Below are positions 1 to 7,815 of a DNA stretch of 64,000 nt, piece after piece. The DNA is taken from assembly GCA_020161695.1 (NCBI GenBank), contig JAIUOO010000025.1:1-64000 (forward strand). Reading direction: 5' to 3'. Under the pieces are notes generated by a model. It ran no database searches, was not told the origin of the DNA, and saw only the letters and a list, made by a program, of their open reading frames with translations. The translations under genes and the position numbers were made by a program. Source of the stretch: Pseudomonadota bacterium (GTDB lineage: Bacteria; Pseudomonadota; Alphaproteobacteria; Rhizobiales; Phreatobacteraceae). Positions within the stretch are counted from its first letter, which is position 1. Each line of letters begins with the position of its first letter.

Positions 1-985
1 TGTGCGCGATGGCCCAGCGCGGCGAGCGCGAGACGAAGCCAAGGCGCGCCTGCAGGGCGAGGTCATCCACCTTGTAGACGACGCCGTCGATGTCATAGCC
101 GAGGGTCGCGCGCCGCTCGCCGATCATCCGGTACTGGGCGATGAGGTCCTCGGCGCTGTGGCAGAGCCTCATCAATGGGTTGACGGGAAAGCCGAGCTCC
201 CTGAACCAGGCGACCATGCCGGACTGGGTGTCGCGCGGGCGCGCGGGCGCAACCTCGCCCCAGGTATAGGCAAAGAAGCGCAGCGGCCGCTGGCGGGTGA
301 TCTCCGGGTCGAGCTGGCGCAGGGAACCAGCAGCGGCGTTGCGGGGATTGGCGAAAAGCGGCAGGCCCTTCTCCTCCTGCCGGGCGTTGATGCGGCGGAA
401 GTCCTCGTGGCTGAGATAGACCTCGCCGCGCACCTCCAGCACGTCCGGCGCGCCCTTCAGAACCTGCGGCACCTCGCCGATGGTGCGGATGTTGGCGGTG
501 ACGTCCTCGCCGACGGCGCCATCGCCGCGCGTGGCGGCGACCGCCAGGCGGCCGTTCTCGTAGCGGAGCGAGCAGGACAGGCCGTCGATCTTCGGCTCGG
601 CGGTCATCGCCACCGGCGCATCGGCGTCGAGGCCGAGAAAGCGGCGGACGCGGCCGACGAACTCCGCCACCTCCTCGTCCGAAAAGGCATTGGAGAGCGA
701 CAGCATCGGCACGGCATGCGTAACCTTGCCGAACTTCGACGAAGGCGCTGCGCCGACCCGCTCGGTGAGGCTGTCGGCCGATTTCAGCGCGGGGAAGGCT
801 GTTTCGAGCGCCTCGTAACGGCGGCGCAGGGCGTCGTAGTCGGCATCCGTCAGGGTCGGCGCATCGTCCTGATAATAGAGCCGGTCGGCCTCGGCGATGG
901 CCTCGCCGATGCGCTCGTGCTCGGCGCGGGCCTCGTCGGGTGACAGCGTCTCGACAGGGACATCGGCGGGTTTCGACTTGGACAT
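1..985 (-). CDS. ligA: NAD-dependent DNA ligase LigA, N-terminal part (cut by window edge)
   Basis: Seals nicks in duplex DNA during replication and repair, using NAD+ as adenylate donor. About 328 codons are visible from the ATG at 985; the reading frame stays open to base 1. The visible part holds the Ia domain (YYQDDAPTLTDADYD region near residue 37-51) and the start of the adenylation domain with the KIDG motif, whose Lys132 should be the AMP-accepting residue. The OB fold, zinc finger, helix-hairpin-helix and BRCT domains of a usual 650-700 residue LigA would lie outside the window. It is the last gene of the leftward run recN, ClpP-like, ligA, separated from the gene before it by about 210 bases rich in small hairpins. 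Confidence 0.96.
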   Translation of the reverse strand, partial: MSKSKPADVPVETLSPDEARAEHERIGEAIAEADRLYYQDDAPTLTDADYDALRRRYEALETAFPALKSADSLTERVGAAPSSKFGKVTHAVPMLSLSNAFSDEEVAEFVGRVRRFLGLDADAPVAMTAEPKIDGLSCSLRYENGRLAVAATRGDGAVGEDVTANIRTIGEVPQVLKGAPDVLEVRGEVYLSHEDFRRINARQEEKGLPLFANPRNAAAGSLRQLDPEITRQRPLRFFAYTWGEVAPARPRDTQSGMVAWFRELGFPVNPLMRLCHSAEDLIAQYRMIGERRATLGYDIDGVVYKVDDLALQARLGFVSRSPRWAIAH

Positions 986-1004
986 GACAACTCGACGGAT
1001 GATC

Positions 1005-1178
1005 GGAGGGCTTTGCGCCGCCCTCCTCATGCCCGGCCACAGGCAGCCTAAGCTGCCGTCTCTAGCATTGAGACGCCGAGGCACAAGCCTCGGCTATGCC
1101 AGGCATCCACGACTTTGTCCGGCGACGGACCCGCCTGAACGATAAAGCCGTGGATGATCGGGACAAGCCCGCCGATCA
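1005..1178. repeat. Cluster of four short inverted repeats between the ClpP-like gene and ligA
   Basis: Four hairpin-capable inverted repeats lie in under 180 bases: GGAGGGC/GCCCTCC at 1005-1026, GGCAGC/GCTGCC with loop ctaa at 1042-1057, GCCGAGGC/GCCTCGGC with loop acaa at 1075-1094, and ATGATCGG/CCGATCAT near 1153-1178. None is followed by a clear T-run on the minus strand, so these are not classic intrinsic terminators. They may be a transcript-processing or rho-dependent end for the upstream gene, or a leader for ligA. Confidence 0.55.
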
Positions 1179-1195
1179 TGCAGGTGGCAGCAGCC

Positions 1196-1900
1196 CTATT
1201 CGACAATGCCGAGCTGGATGCCCTGGCTGGCCCCCTCGCGGATCACCGCCTCGCTCGACGGCCACCAGTAGGAGACGATGCCGGTGATGCCGTGGCGGCG
1301 GAGTGCCGCGGGCGTCGCGGTCCATTCCTCGGCGAGGCTGCGAACCCCGGAGCGCGGATCGCGCCGGTAGGGAGGGTCGTAGGTGATCGAGCCGTCGACG
1401 CCGATCTCGCGGAAGAAGGCGCGCGTCAGCGACAGGAGATCGCGTTCCTCGCCGTCGCCGAACAGGCCGCCGAAGGCCCCCGGCGCGATGCCGCCGTGGA
1501 AGATGACCAGCGCGTTCGGGGCGACGGCCTTGGTGCGGGCCGCGGGGAACAGAAAATTGGCGCAGGAGGAAATGCAGCGGCGCTGGACCACGACCAGCAG
1601 GCCACGGGCGCGGACGGCGCGTGCAAGGCGCACGGCCGAAGTCACCTCGCCGCCGTCGGAGGTGACGACCATCGCGGTCACGCTGCGATCGGCCAGCAGC
1701 CGCGCGGTCGTCTCCGCGCTGTCGCGATCGATATCGCCGGAAAAGCACAGCGTCGTGCCGGCAATCCGGATCGGCGCGCCAGGCGCGGATTCGCAGGCCC
1801 GGACCGGGTCCGTGACAGACGCGGGCTGGGCCGCAGCCGGGCCGTTCAGAAACAGGAAGCCGAGAAGGCCGGCGCGGACCGCTGCGTGACGCAATGCCAT
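1196..1900 (-). CDS. Secreted ClpP/crotonase-like protein
   Basis: A 234-residue protein with an N-terminal signal peptide (hydrophobic stretch at about 8-24 ending in a PAAAQP-type cleavage site), so probably periplasmic. The body resembles the periplasmic ClpP-class fold: an SDGGEV segment after a beta strand (about 80-85), as in oxyanion-hole loops of ClpP, then CISSCANFLFPAA (about 107-119), which aligns with the helix carrying the nucleophilic serine in ClpP-type proteases. No clear His/Asp assignment can be made, so proteolytic activity is an inference. The frame starts at an ATG 42 bases after the recN stop on the same strand. It has no recognised gene name. Confidence 0.7.
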   Translation of the reverse strand: MALRHAAVRAGLLGFLFLNGPAAAQPASVTDPVRACESAPGAPIRIAGTTLCFSGDIDRDSAETTARLLADRSVTAMVVTSDGGEVTSAVRLARAVRARGLLVVVQRRCISSCANFLFPAARTKAVAPNALVIFHGGIAPGAFGGLFGDGEERDLLSLTRAFFREIGVDGSITYDPPYRRDPRSGVRSLAEEWTATPAALRRHGITGIVSYWWPSSEAVIREGASQGIQLGIVE

Positions 1901-1942
1901 GAGGCAGAAACCACCTGCCGAAAGCGGCGTTCCGATGGCCGG

Positions 1943-3598
1943 TCAACCGACCTTGAGGAGTTTCTCCGCGGCGGCGCGCGCCTCGTCGGTGATCGTCTCG
2001 CCGGCGAGCATGCGCGCGAGCTCCTCGCGGCGCAGGTCGAAGCCGAGCGGCTTGACGCGCGTCGCCGCGCGCTGCCCGGTGGTCTCCTTGGCGATGAGGT
2101 AGTGCCGCGTCGCCTTCGCGGCGACCTGCGGCGCATGGGTGACGGAGAGAACCTGCACCGTGCCGCCAAGCCGGGCGAGCCGCTGGCCGATGGCATCCGC
2201 CACCGCACCGCCGACGCCGGTATCGATTTCGTCGAAGACGAGGGTCGGAGCAGAGCCCTGATCGGCCAGAACGACCTTCAGGGCCAGCATGAAGCGGGAG
2301 AGTTCGCCGCCCGAGGCGACCTTCATCATCGGCCCCGGCCGCGTGCCCGGATTGGTCTGGACCCAGAATTCGGCGCGGTCGATGCCTTCCGGCCCTTCCG
2401 CCTCGGAGGCGATCTCGGTCGTGAAGCGGGCGCGGTCGAGCTTCAGTGGCCCGAGTTCGCCGTTGACGGCGGTATCGAGCCTCTTCGCCGCAGCCTTGCG
2501 CTTCGTCGAGAGCAGCGCCGCAATCCTAGCGTAGGAGGCCTCGGCCTCCGCAGCCGCCTTGCCGAGCGCGACCAGCCGATCCTCGCCGGCGTCGAGAGCG
2601 GCGACATCGGCGACATAGCGTTCGGCGAGGGCGGAGAGCCCGTCCACCGGCACGGCATATTTGCGCGAGGCGGCGCGCAGGGCGAACAGCCGCTCCTCGA
2701 TGCGCTCCAGTTCGCGGGGATCGAACTCGGCGGCACGCTGCGCGGCTTCGACAGCCGCGCGGGCATCCTCGATCCGGTCCAGTGCCTCGCCGAACGCCTT
2801 GACGATCGGTTCGACAAGCTGCGGCGCTTGCGCCGCGCGGCGCTCCAACCGCCGCCATGCGGCCCCGAGCGAAGGCACAGCGGAGGTCGGTCCGGACAGC
2901 GCATCCATGGCTTCGGAAAGGTCCGCGGCGATCTTCTCGGAGGCCATCATCGCCTGCCGGCGTTCGGCGAGCTGTGTCTCCTCGCCCTGCTCGGGCTTCA
3001 GCTTGGACAGTTCCTCCACGGCGTGGCGGAGGAAATCGCCGTCGGCGCGCGCCTTGGCGAGGCGGGCCTGCGCGTCGTCGACGGCCTTGCGCGCCTCGCG
3101 CCAGCCCTTCCAGGCGGCGCGAACGCCATCCGCTTCCTTCGCCAGGCCGCCGAAGGCATCGAGCAGCGCGCGGTGCGCCTCCGGTTCGACCAGCGCCCGG
3201 TCGGCATGCTGGCCGTGAATTTCGACCAGCGCCGCGCCAATCGCGCGCAGAACCTGCACGCTCGCAGCCTGATCGTTGACGAAGGCGCGGGTGCGGCCGT
3301 CCGCGAGTTGCACGCGGCGCAGGATCAGGTCGCCCTCGGTATCGAGGTCGGCTTCAGCCGCTATCCTGCGGGCGGGATGGGCGAGCGGGACGTCGAAAAC
3401 CGCCGTCACCTGCCCCTGCTCCTGCCCGTGGCGGACGAGTGTCGCGTCGCCGCGCGCGCCAAGCGCCAGCGAGGTCGCGTCGAGCAGGATGGACTTGCCC
3501 GCGCCGGTCTCGCCGGTCAGCACCGACAGGCCCTCGGCGAAGGTCAGATCGAGCCGGTCGATCAGGACGATGTCGCGGATCGAAAGCTGGACGAGCAT
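1943..3598 (-). CDS. recN: DNA repair protein RecN
   Basis: SMC-like ATPase that acts at double-strand breaks and promotes recombinational repair. At 551 residues it has the usual length. A Walker A motif, GETGAGKS, lies near residues 29-36; two long coiled-coil arms fill the middle; the C-terminal ATPase half has an LSRFMLALK signature region and the Walker B segment VFDEIDTGVGG. It starts at an ATG at 3598, about 100 bases after bamD. The block bamD-recN-ligA is a common alphaproteobacterial arrangement downstream of ftsZ and lpxC. I saw no LexA box immediately upstream. Confidence 0.97.
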   Translation of the reverse strand: MLVQLSIRDIVLIDRLDLTFAEGLSVLTGETGAGKSILLDATSLALGARGDATLVRHGQEQGQVTAVFDVPLAHPARRIAAEADLDTEGDLILRRVQLADGRTRAFVNDQAASVQVLRAIGAALVEIHGQHADRALVEPEAHRALLDAFGGLAKEADGVRAAWKGWREARKAVDDAQARLAKARADGDFLRHAVEELSKLKPEQGEETQLAERRQAMMASEKIAADLSEAMDALSGPTSAVPSLGAAWRRLERRAAQAPQLVEPIVKAFGEALDRIEDARAAVEAAQRAAEFDPRELERIEERLFALRAASRKYAVPVDGLSALAERYVADVAALDAGEDRLVALGKAAAEAEASYARIAALLSTKRKAAAKRLDTAVNGELGPLKLDRARFTTEIASEAEGPEGIDRAEFWVQTNPGTRPGPMMKVASGGELSRFMLALKVVLADQGSAPTLVFDEIDTGVGGAVADAIGQRLARLGGTVQVLSVTHAPQVAAKATRHYLIAKETTGQRAATRVKPLGFDLRREELARMLAGETITDEARAAAEKLLKVG

Positions 3599-3698
3599 GG
3601 GGCTGTTCGCAGATTCCCGGCGAGCGGCAAGGCGCGCCGGATTCGGCGCAGGACGATGTGCTCTGGCTTATCGCGAACGAGACGGGAACGGAAGGCCG

Positions 3699-4601
3699 TC
3701 AGCCGGTGATGCGGCGCATCGCGCGGCTGATCCAGGAGCCGGTATCCTCGCGCGGTGTCAGTCCCTGGCCCTGGATCAGCGCGTAGCTGTCCTTGTACCA
3801 CTGGCTGTCCGGGAAGTTGTGGCCGAGCACCGCCGCGGCCGTCTGCGCCTCGTTGACGATGCCGAGCGCCATGTAGCACTCGACCAGGCGGGCCAGAGCC
3901 TCCTCGACGTGGCGGGTCGTCTGGAACTGCGAGATGACCGTACGGTAGCGGTTGATCGCGCCGGCATACTGGCGGCGGTCGAGATAGTAGCGCGCCACGT
4001 TCATCTCGCGGCCGGCAAGCTGGTCGCGGGCGACCTCGATCTTGCGGCGGGCGGCGGTGGCATATTCCGACTGCGGCCACTTGCGGGTGACCTCTTCGAG
4101 AATCACCAGCGCGCGCTCGGTGCGGGCCTGGTCGCGCTGCACGTCGGGGATCTGGTCGTACTGCGCAGCGCCCATCAGATATTGCGCGTAGGCGGCATCG
4201 TTCGAGCCCGGATGGAGCTGAATGTAGCGGCGCGCCTGATTGATGGTCTCTTCGTAGTCCTGGGATTCATAATAGGAGTAGGCGGCCATGATGAGCGCCC
4301 GCTTTGCCCATTCCGTGTAGGGATGGGTGCGGTCGATCTCCATGAACTTCAGCGCCGCACGCCGCCAGTCGCGACGGTTCTGCAGCGCGATGCCCTCGTT
4401 GTAGAGCTTCTCGGCCGGCTCGTCCGGCAGGCTGGACGGATCCGGCCCGGCGAAGAGATTGCCGAAGGACGGCATGCCGGAGCACGCGCCGAGCGGCAGG
4501 GAAATGGCCATGACGGCTGCAAGGATGATAGCGCGGGCGCCGACGCCACGCGCAGGCTTCACCGAGCCGCCGATCTCCCCGACACGCTTCTGCAAGGTCA
4601 C
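3699..4601 (-). CDS. bamD: Outer membrane assembly lipoprotein BamD
   Basis: Lipoprotein of the BAM complex that inserts beta-barrel proteins into the outer membrane. It has a lipoprotein signal ending in LGAC (the acylated Cys), followed by tetratricopeptide-like helices (AEKLYNEGIALQNRRDW, YTEWAKRALIMAAYS, VEEALARLVECYMALG). The frame could extend to 4817, but the extra N-terminus overlaps the end of lpxC and does not look like protein. I chose the GTG at 4601 (300 residues); a TTG at 4595 has better spacing to the GGGGAAGG sequence upstream and is an alternative. It lies between lpxC and recN, all leftward. Confidence 0.93.
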   Translation of the reverse strand: MTLQKRVGEIGGSVKPARGVGARAIILAAVMAISLPLGACSGMPSFGNLFAGPDPSSLPDEPAEKLYNEGIALQNRRDWRRAALKFMEIDRTHPYTEWAKRALIMAAYSYYESQDYEETINQARRYIQLHPGSNDAAYAQYLMGAAQYDQIPDVQRDQARTERALVILEEVTRKWPQSEYATAARRKIEVARDQLAGREMNVARYYLDRRQYAGAINRYRTVISQFQTTRHVEEALARLVECYMALGIVNEAQTAAAVLGHNFPDSQWYKDSYALIQGQGLTPREDTGSWISRAMRRITG

Positions 4602-4728
4602 GAACCTTCCCCGAACCACGTTATGATGCGGACCCGAAGGCCCGCACGGCTCATAACCGAATTTGCAAGGCAGGGCTATTGCCCGGCGGCCACGTTCTGA
4701 ACAGGAGTTGAGGCCAGATTGCGGCGGC

Positions 4729-5676
4729 TCAGTTGGCATCCGGCCCGTAGGCCGGTACCGCGACGCCAAGATCGGCATGGCCGCGCTCGCGGCGCACCAC
4801 CGGCTCGACGAAGGCAAAGGCTGTCGGATCGGCGAACAGCGTCTCGATCAGCTTGACGTTCATGCGATGGCCGCCGCGGAACGACCGGAACCGGCCGATG
4901 ATCGGCGCACCGGCCAGCGACAGGTCGCCGACGGCATCGAGCAGCTTGTGGCGGACGAATTCGTCGCGGAAGCGCAGGCCCTCGGGGTTGAGGATCCGGT
5001 CGTCGCCGACGACGACCGTGTTTTCCAGCGAGGCACCGAGCGCGCGGTTGGCGGCCCAGAGCTTGGTCACGTCCTGCATGAAGCCGAAGGTGCGGGCGCG
5101 AGCGACATCGCGGCGGAAAGCGCCGGCATCGAGGTCGAGACCGTAGACCTGGCGGCCGACGAGGGCATTGTCGAAATCGATCTCGACTTCGAGCTTGAGG
5201 CCGCGGTTCTGGCTGCCGGCCTCGTGCGGATGAAGCTCGACGCAGCCGCGCTCGGTCTCGAGCACGACGGATTTGAGAACCTTGATCGCCTTGCGGTTGG
5301 CGGCGAGCTGGCGAAGGCCGACCTGATCGATGGCGGCGACGAAGGGGGCGGCCGAACCGTCGAGGATCGGCATTTCCGGTCCGTCCACCTCGACGAGGCA
5401 GTTATCAACGCCGAGGCCGGACAGGGCGGCCATCAGATGTTCGATGGTGGCGACACCGCCGCGATCGGTCTGTCCGAGGACCGTCGACAGGTCGGCGGAG
5501 GACACGTTGCGGAAGATCGCGGGAATTTCGACATGGTCCTGGTCGGACCGCAGGAAGCAGATGCCGGTGCCTGCTTCGGCGGGATGCAGCGTGACGGAAA
5601 CCGAAGCGCCGGAATGGACGCCGATGCCGTCAAGCTGGATGGACTCGCGAAGCGTTGTCTGCCTGGCAGTCTTCAT
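4729..5676 (-). CDS. lpxC: UDP-3-O-acyl-N-acetylglucosamine deacetylase LpxC
   Basis: Zinc enzyme for the committed step of lipid A synthesis, in the cytoplasm. The 315-residue sequence shows the family features in order: RQTTLRESIQLDGIGVHSG at the N-terminus, TIEHLMAALSG with a zinc-binding His, VDGPEMPILDGSA, and HKLLDAVGDLSLAG near the end with further metal and catalytic residues. I chose the ATG at 5676; an in-frame TTG lies two codons upstream at 5682. It has its own likely promoter and is separated from ftsZ by an intrinsic terminator, so it probably is not transcribed with ftsZ. Confidence 0.96.
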   Translation of the reverse strand: MKTARQTTLRESIQLDGIGVHSGASVSVTLHPAEAGTGICFLRSDQDHVEIPAIFRNVSSADLSTVLGQTDRGGVATIEHLMAALSGLGVDNCLVEVDGPEMPILDGSAAPFVAAIDQVGLRQLAANRKAIKVLKSVVLETERGCVELHPHEAGSQNRGLKLEVEIDFDNALVGRQVYGLDLDAGAFRRDVARARTFGFMQDVTKLWAANRALGASLENTVVVGDDRILNPEGLRFRDEFVRHKLLDAVGDLSLAGAPIIGRFRSFRGGHRMNVKLIETLFADPTAFAFVEPVVRRERGHADLGVAVPAYGPDAN

Positions 5677-5837
5677 TTCCAACCGTCTCTGCCATCAGCC
5701 AGACGCGTCCTGGACGCTTCGACCCGATGACCCCAACATGACCTCGTCGATCCGGCTCCGATATCCGTTGTCCGGCTCGGATCTTGCTGCGGCGCAACCG
5801 AATCGCCACGAAGATTCGTTCTGGATCGACGGCGCGG

Positions 5838-5866
5838 AACATAGACAGGCCCGCCATGAGGGCCAA
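5838..5866 (-). promoter_or_regulatory. Candidate promoter of lpxC
   Basis: On the minus strand, TTGGCC (5866-5861) is followed after exactly 17 bases by TATGTT (5843-5838), a plausible sigma-70 type -35/-10 pair. It lies about 160 bases ahead of the lpxC start and after the ftsZ terminator. No operator was recognised in the rest of the 5677-5953 gap, and nothing else coding was seen there. Confidence 0.45.
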
Positions 5867-5946
5867 GTCACGCTTTGTGTCCGACTGTTACCAAAATTCG
5901 GTCGCATTTTCGCGAAGCCGTTAAGAGGATAAAAAGGGCGTGTTAA

Positions 5947-5980
5947 CAAAAACTTACCCGGGTGCACCGCACCCGGGTAA
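5947..5980 (-). terminator. Intrinsic terminator of ftsZ
   Basis: A perfect 12-base inverted repeat, TTACCCGGGTGC (5954-5965) and GCACCCGGGTAA (5969-5980), with a 3-base loop. Read on the minus strand, the stem is followed directly by GTTTTTGTT. It lies 53 bases after the ftsZ stop and separates the dcw cluster from lpxC. Confidence 0.9.
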
Positions 5981-6032
5981 TGTGATCGACTGCAAGATTC
6001 TGCAACAATCGGGCAGAGCGCCCGCCGCGCCT

Positions 6033-7688
6033 TCAGTTCGCCTGCCGGCGGAGGAAGGCCGGAATGTCCAGATGGTCGTCCTCGGAGCGCGGCTGCTGCG
6101 CTGCGGGACGGCCGTGGATGTCCAGGCCCGCCGGGTCGCGGCGCATCTGCGGCGCGGGCGCCGGAGCGCGTGCGGGAGCGCGGGCGGGCTGCACCGGCTG
6201 GACGGCGCGCGGCATGGGGGCCGGGGCCGGTTCGGCATCCGCCTTGCGGGTGAAGCCGATCGACTGGAGCTTCTCCATCAACGAGGTGCGCTTCTTCTCC
6301 ACCGGATTGTCGATGGCGCGCTGCTGGACGACCGGCTCGGCGCGGATCTGGTCGCGCACGACGCGCGGCAGTTCCTCGGCCGTCGGCATCCGGACCGGAC
6401 GCATCGGCTTCTCGGCCGCCGGCGGAATGAAGTCGCGGGCCGGCAGCGGCTCGTCGCGCGGCGGCATCAGCGGGGCATCGAGCTCGACCGGGGCCTCGCG
6501 GAACAGGGCGGGCTTGGCGGCGACCGGCTGGAGGACGACCTCGGCCTCGGTGATCACCGGCGCGGGGGCCTGAGCCTCCATGACCGGAGCCGGCTCGGCG
6601 GCACGGGTCTCGATCACCGGCGCGGCAACCGGGGCCGGCTGCGCCATCTGGCCGATGCGCTGGGCGCTCTGCTTCAGGCGGGCGGTCATCTCGGCGATGG
6701 TCGGCTGGGCGGCCTGCTGGGCGGCGAGGTCGATGCCGGTGGCGACGACCGAGACGCGGATGGTGCCGTCGAGCGCGCCGTCGAAGGTCGCGCCGAGGAT
6801 GATGTTGGCCTCCGGGTCGACCTCCTCGCGGATGCGGGTCGCTGCCTCGTCCACCTCGAAGAGGGTGAGGTCGTTGCCGCCGGTGATCGAGATGAGCAGG
6901 CCGCGGGCGCCCTTCATCGAGGTCTCGTCGAGCAGCGGATTGGCGATGGCAGCCTCGGCGGCGGTGATCGCCCGGCGCTCGCCGGTGGCCTCGCCGGTGC
7001 CCATCATCGCCTTGCCCATGTCGCGCATGACGGCGCGGACGTCGGCGAAGTCGAGGTTGATCAGGCCTTCCTTGACCATCAGGTCGGTGATGCAGGCGAC
7101 GCCGGAATAGAGCACCTGGTCGGCCATGGCGAAGGCGTCGGTGAAGGTGGTCTTCTCGTTCGCCACCCGGAACAGGTTCTGGTTCGGGATGACGATGAGC
7201 GTGTCGACCGACTTCTGCAGTTCGACGATGCCCGAATCCGCGGTCTTCATGCGGCGGACGCCCTCGAAGTGGAAGGGCTTGGTGACGACGCCGACGGTGA
7301 GGATGCCGAGCTCGCGGGCGACGCGGGCGATGACCGGGGCAGCGCCGGTGCCGGTGCCGCCGCCCATGCCGGCGGTGATGAAGGCCATGTGCGAGCCGGT
7401 GAGCTGGTCACGGATCTCGTCGATGACCTCCTCGGCCGCGGCTGCGCCGACTTCCGGGTGCGAGCCGGCGCCGAGACCCGAAGTGACCTGGAGGCCCATC
7501 TGGATGATCCGCTCGGCCTTGGCCGAGGACAGCGCCTGCGCGTCGGTGTTGGCCACGACGAAGTCGCAGCCCTGCAGGCCGCCCTCGATCATGTTGTTGA
7601 CGGCATTGCCGCCAGCGCCGCCGACGCCGAACACGGTGATCCGGGGCTTCAGTTCCCGAATGTCGGGCATCTTCAGGTTGATGGTCAT
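6033..7688 (-). CDS. ftsZ: Cell division protein FtsZ
   Basis: Tubulin-like GTPase that polymerises into the division ring. The 551-residue protein has GVGGAGGNAVNNM at about 21-33, the GTP-binding signature GGGTGTG at 109-115, and a T7 loop region (LINLDFADVRAVM). A long Pro/Ala-rich linker, unusually long compared with gamma-proteobacteria but normal for this order, leads to the conserved C-terminal peptide DDHLDIPAFLRRQ that binds FtsA and other anchors. I chose the ATG at 7688, preceded by GAGG at good spacing; the frame continues upstream to 7724 without a better start. It is the last gene of the dcw cluster. Confidence 0.98.
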   Translation of the reverse strand: MTINLKMPDIRELKPRITVFGVGGAGGNAVNNMIEGGLQGCDFVVANTDAQALSSAKAERIIQMGLQVTSGLGAGSHPEVGAAAAEEVIDEIRDQLTGSHMAFITAGMGGGTGTGAAPVIARVARELGILTVGVVTKPFHFEGVRRMKTADSGIVELQKSVDTLIVIPNQNLFRVANEKTTFTDAFAMADQVLYSGVACITDLMVKEGLINLDFADVRAVMRDMGKAMMGTGEATGERRAITAAEAAIANPLLDETSMKGARGLLISITGGNDLTLFEVDEAATRIREEVDPEANIILGATFDGALDGTIRVSVVATGIDLAAQQAAQPTIAEMTARLKQSAQRIGQMAQPAPVAAPVIETRAAEPAPVMEAQAPAPVITEAEVVLQPVAAKPALFREAPVELDAPLMPPRDEPLPARDFIPPAAEKPMRPVRMPTAEELPRVVRDQIRAEPVVQQRAIDNPVEKKRTSLMEKLQSIGFTRKADAEPAPAPMPRAVQPVQPARAPARAPAPAPQMRRDPAGLDIHGRPAAQQPRSEDDHLDIPAFLRRQAN

Positions 7689-7741
7689 TGGGAGCCTCGT
7701 TCGAATCACTCGCGCGACAGCCACGTCGCTTGTCTAACTCA

Positions 7742-7764
7742 GGTTGCGCAACCGGTGGCACCGG
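7742..7764. repeat. Palindromes in the ftsA-ftsZ gap
   Basis: A perfect 12-base palindrome, GGTTGCGCAACC (7742-7753), is followed immediately by CCGGTG-g-CACCGG (7752-7764). They lie in the 127-base gap between the ftsA stop and the ftsZ start, where an ftsZ-specific promoter or operator would be expected. No clear -35/-10 pair was found next to them. Confidence 0.5.
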
Positions 7765-7815
7765 CCTTGCCATTTTTTTCGTCCGGGCCGCCTGGAAGTG
7801 CGGACCGGACGCATG

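Noticed and set aside
1154..3709. An 851-codon open frame on the plus strand opposite recN
   Set aside because: It is antisense to a well-supported recN; its translation is Arg/Ala/Gly-rich without domain features, as expected for GC-rich codon shadows.
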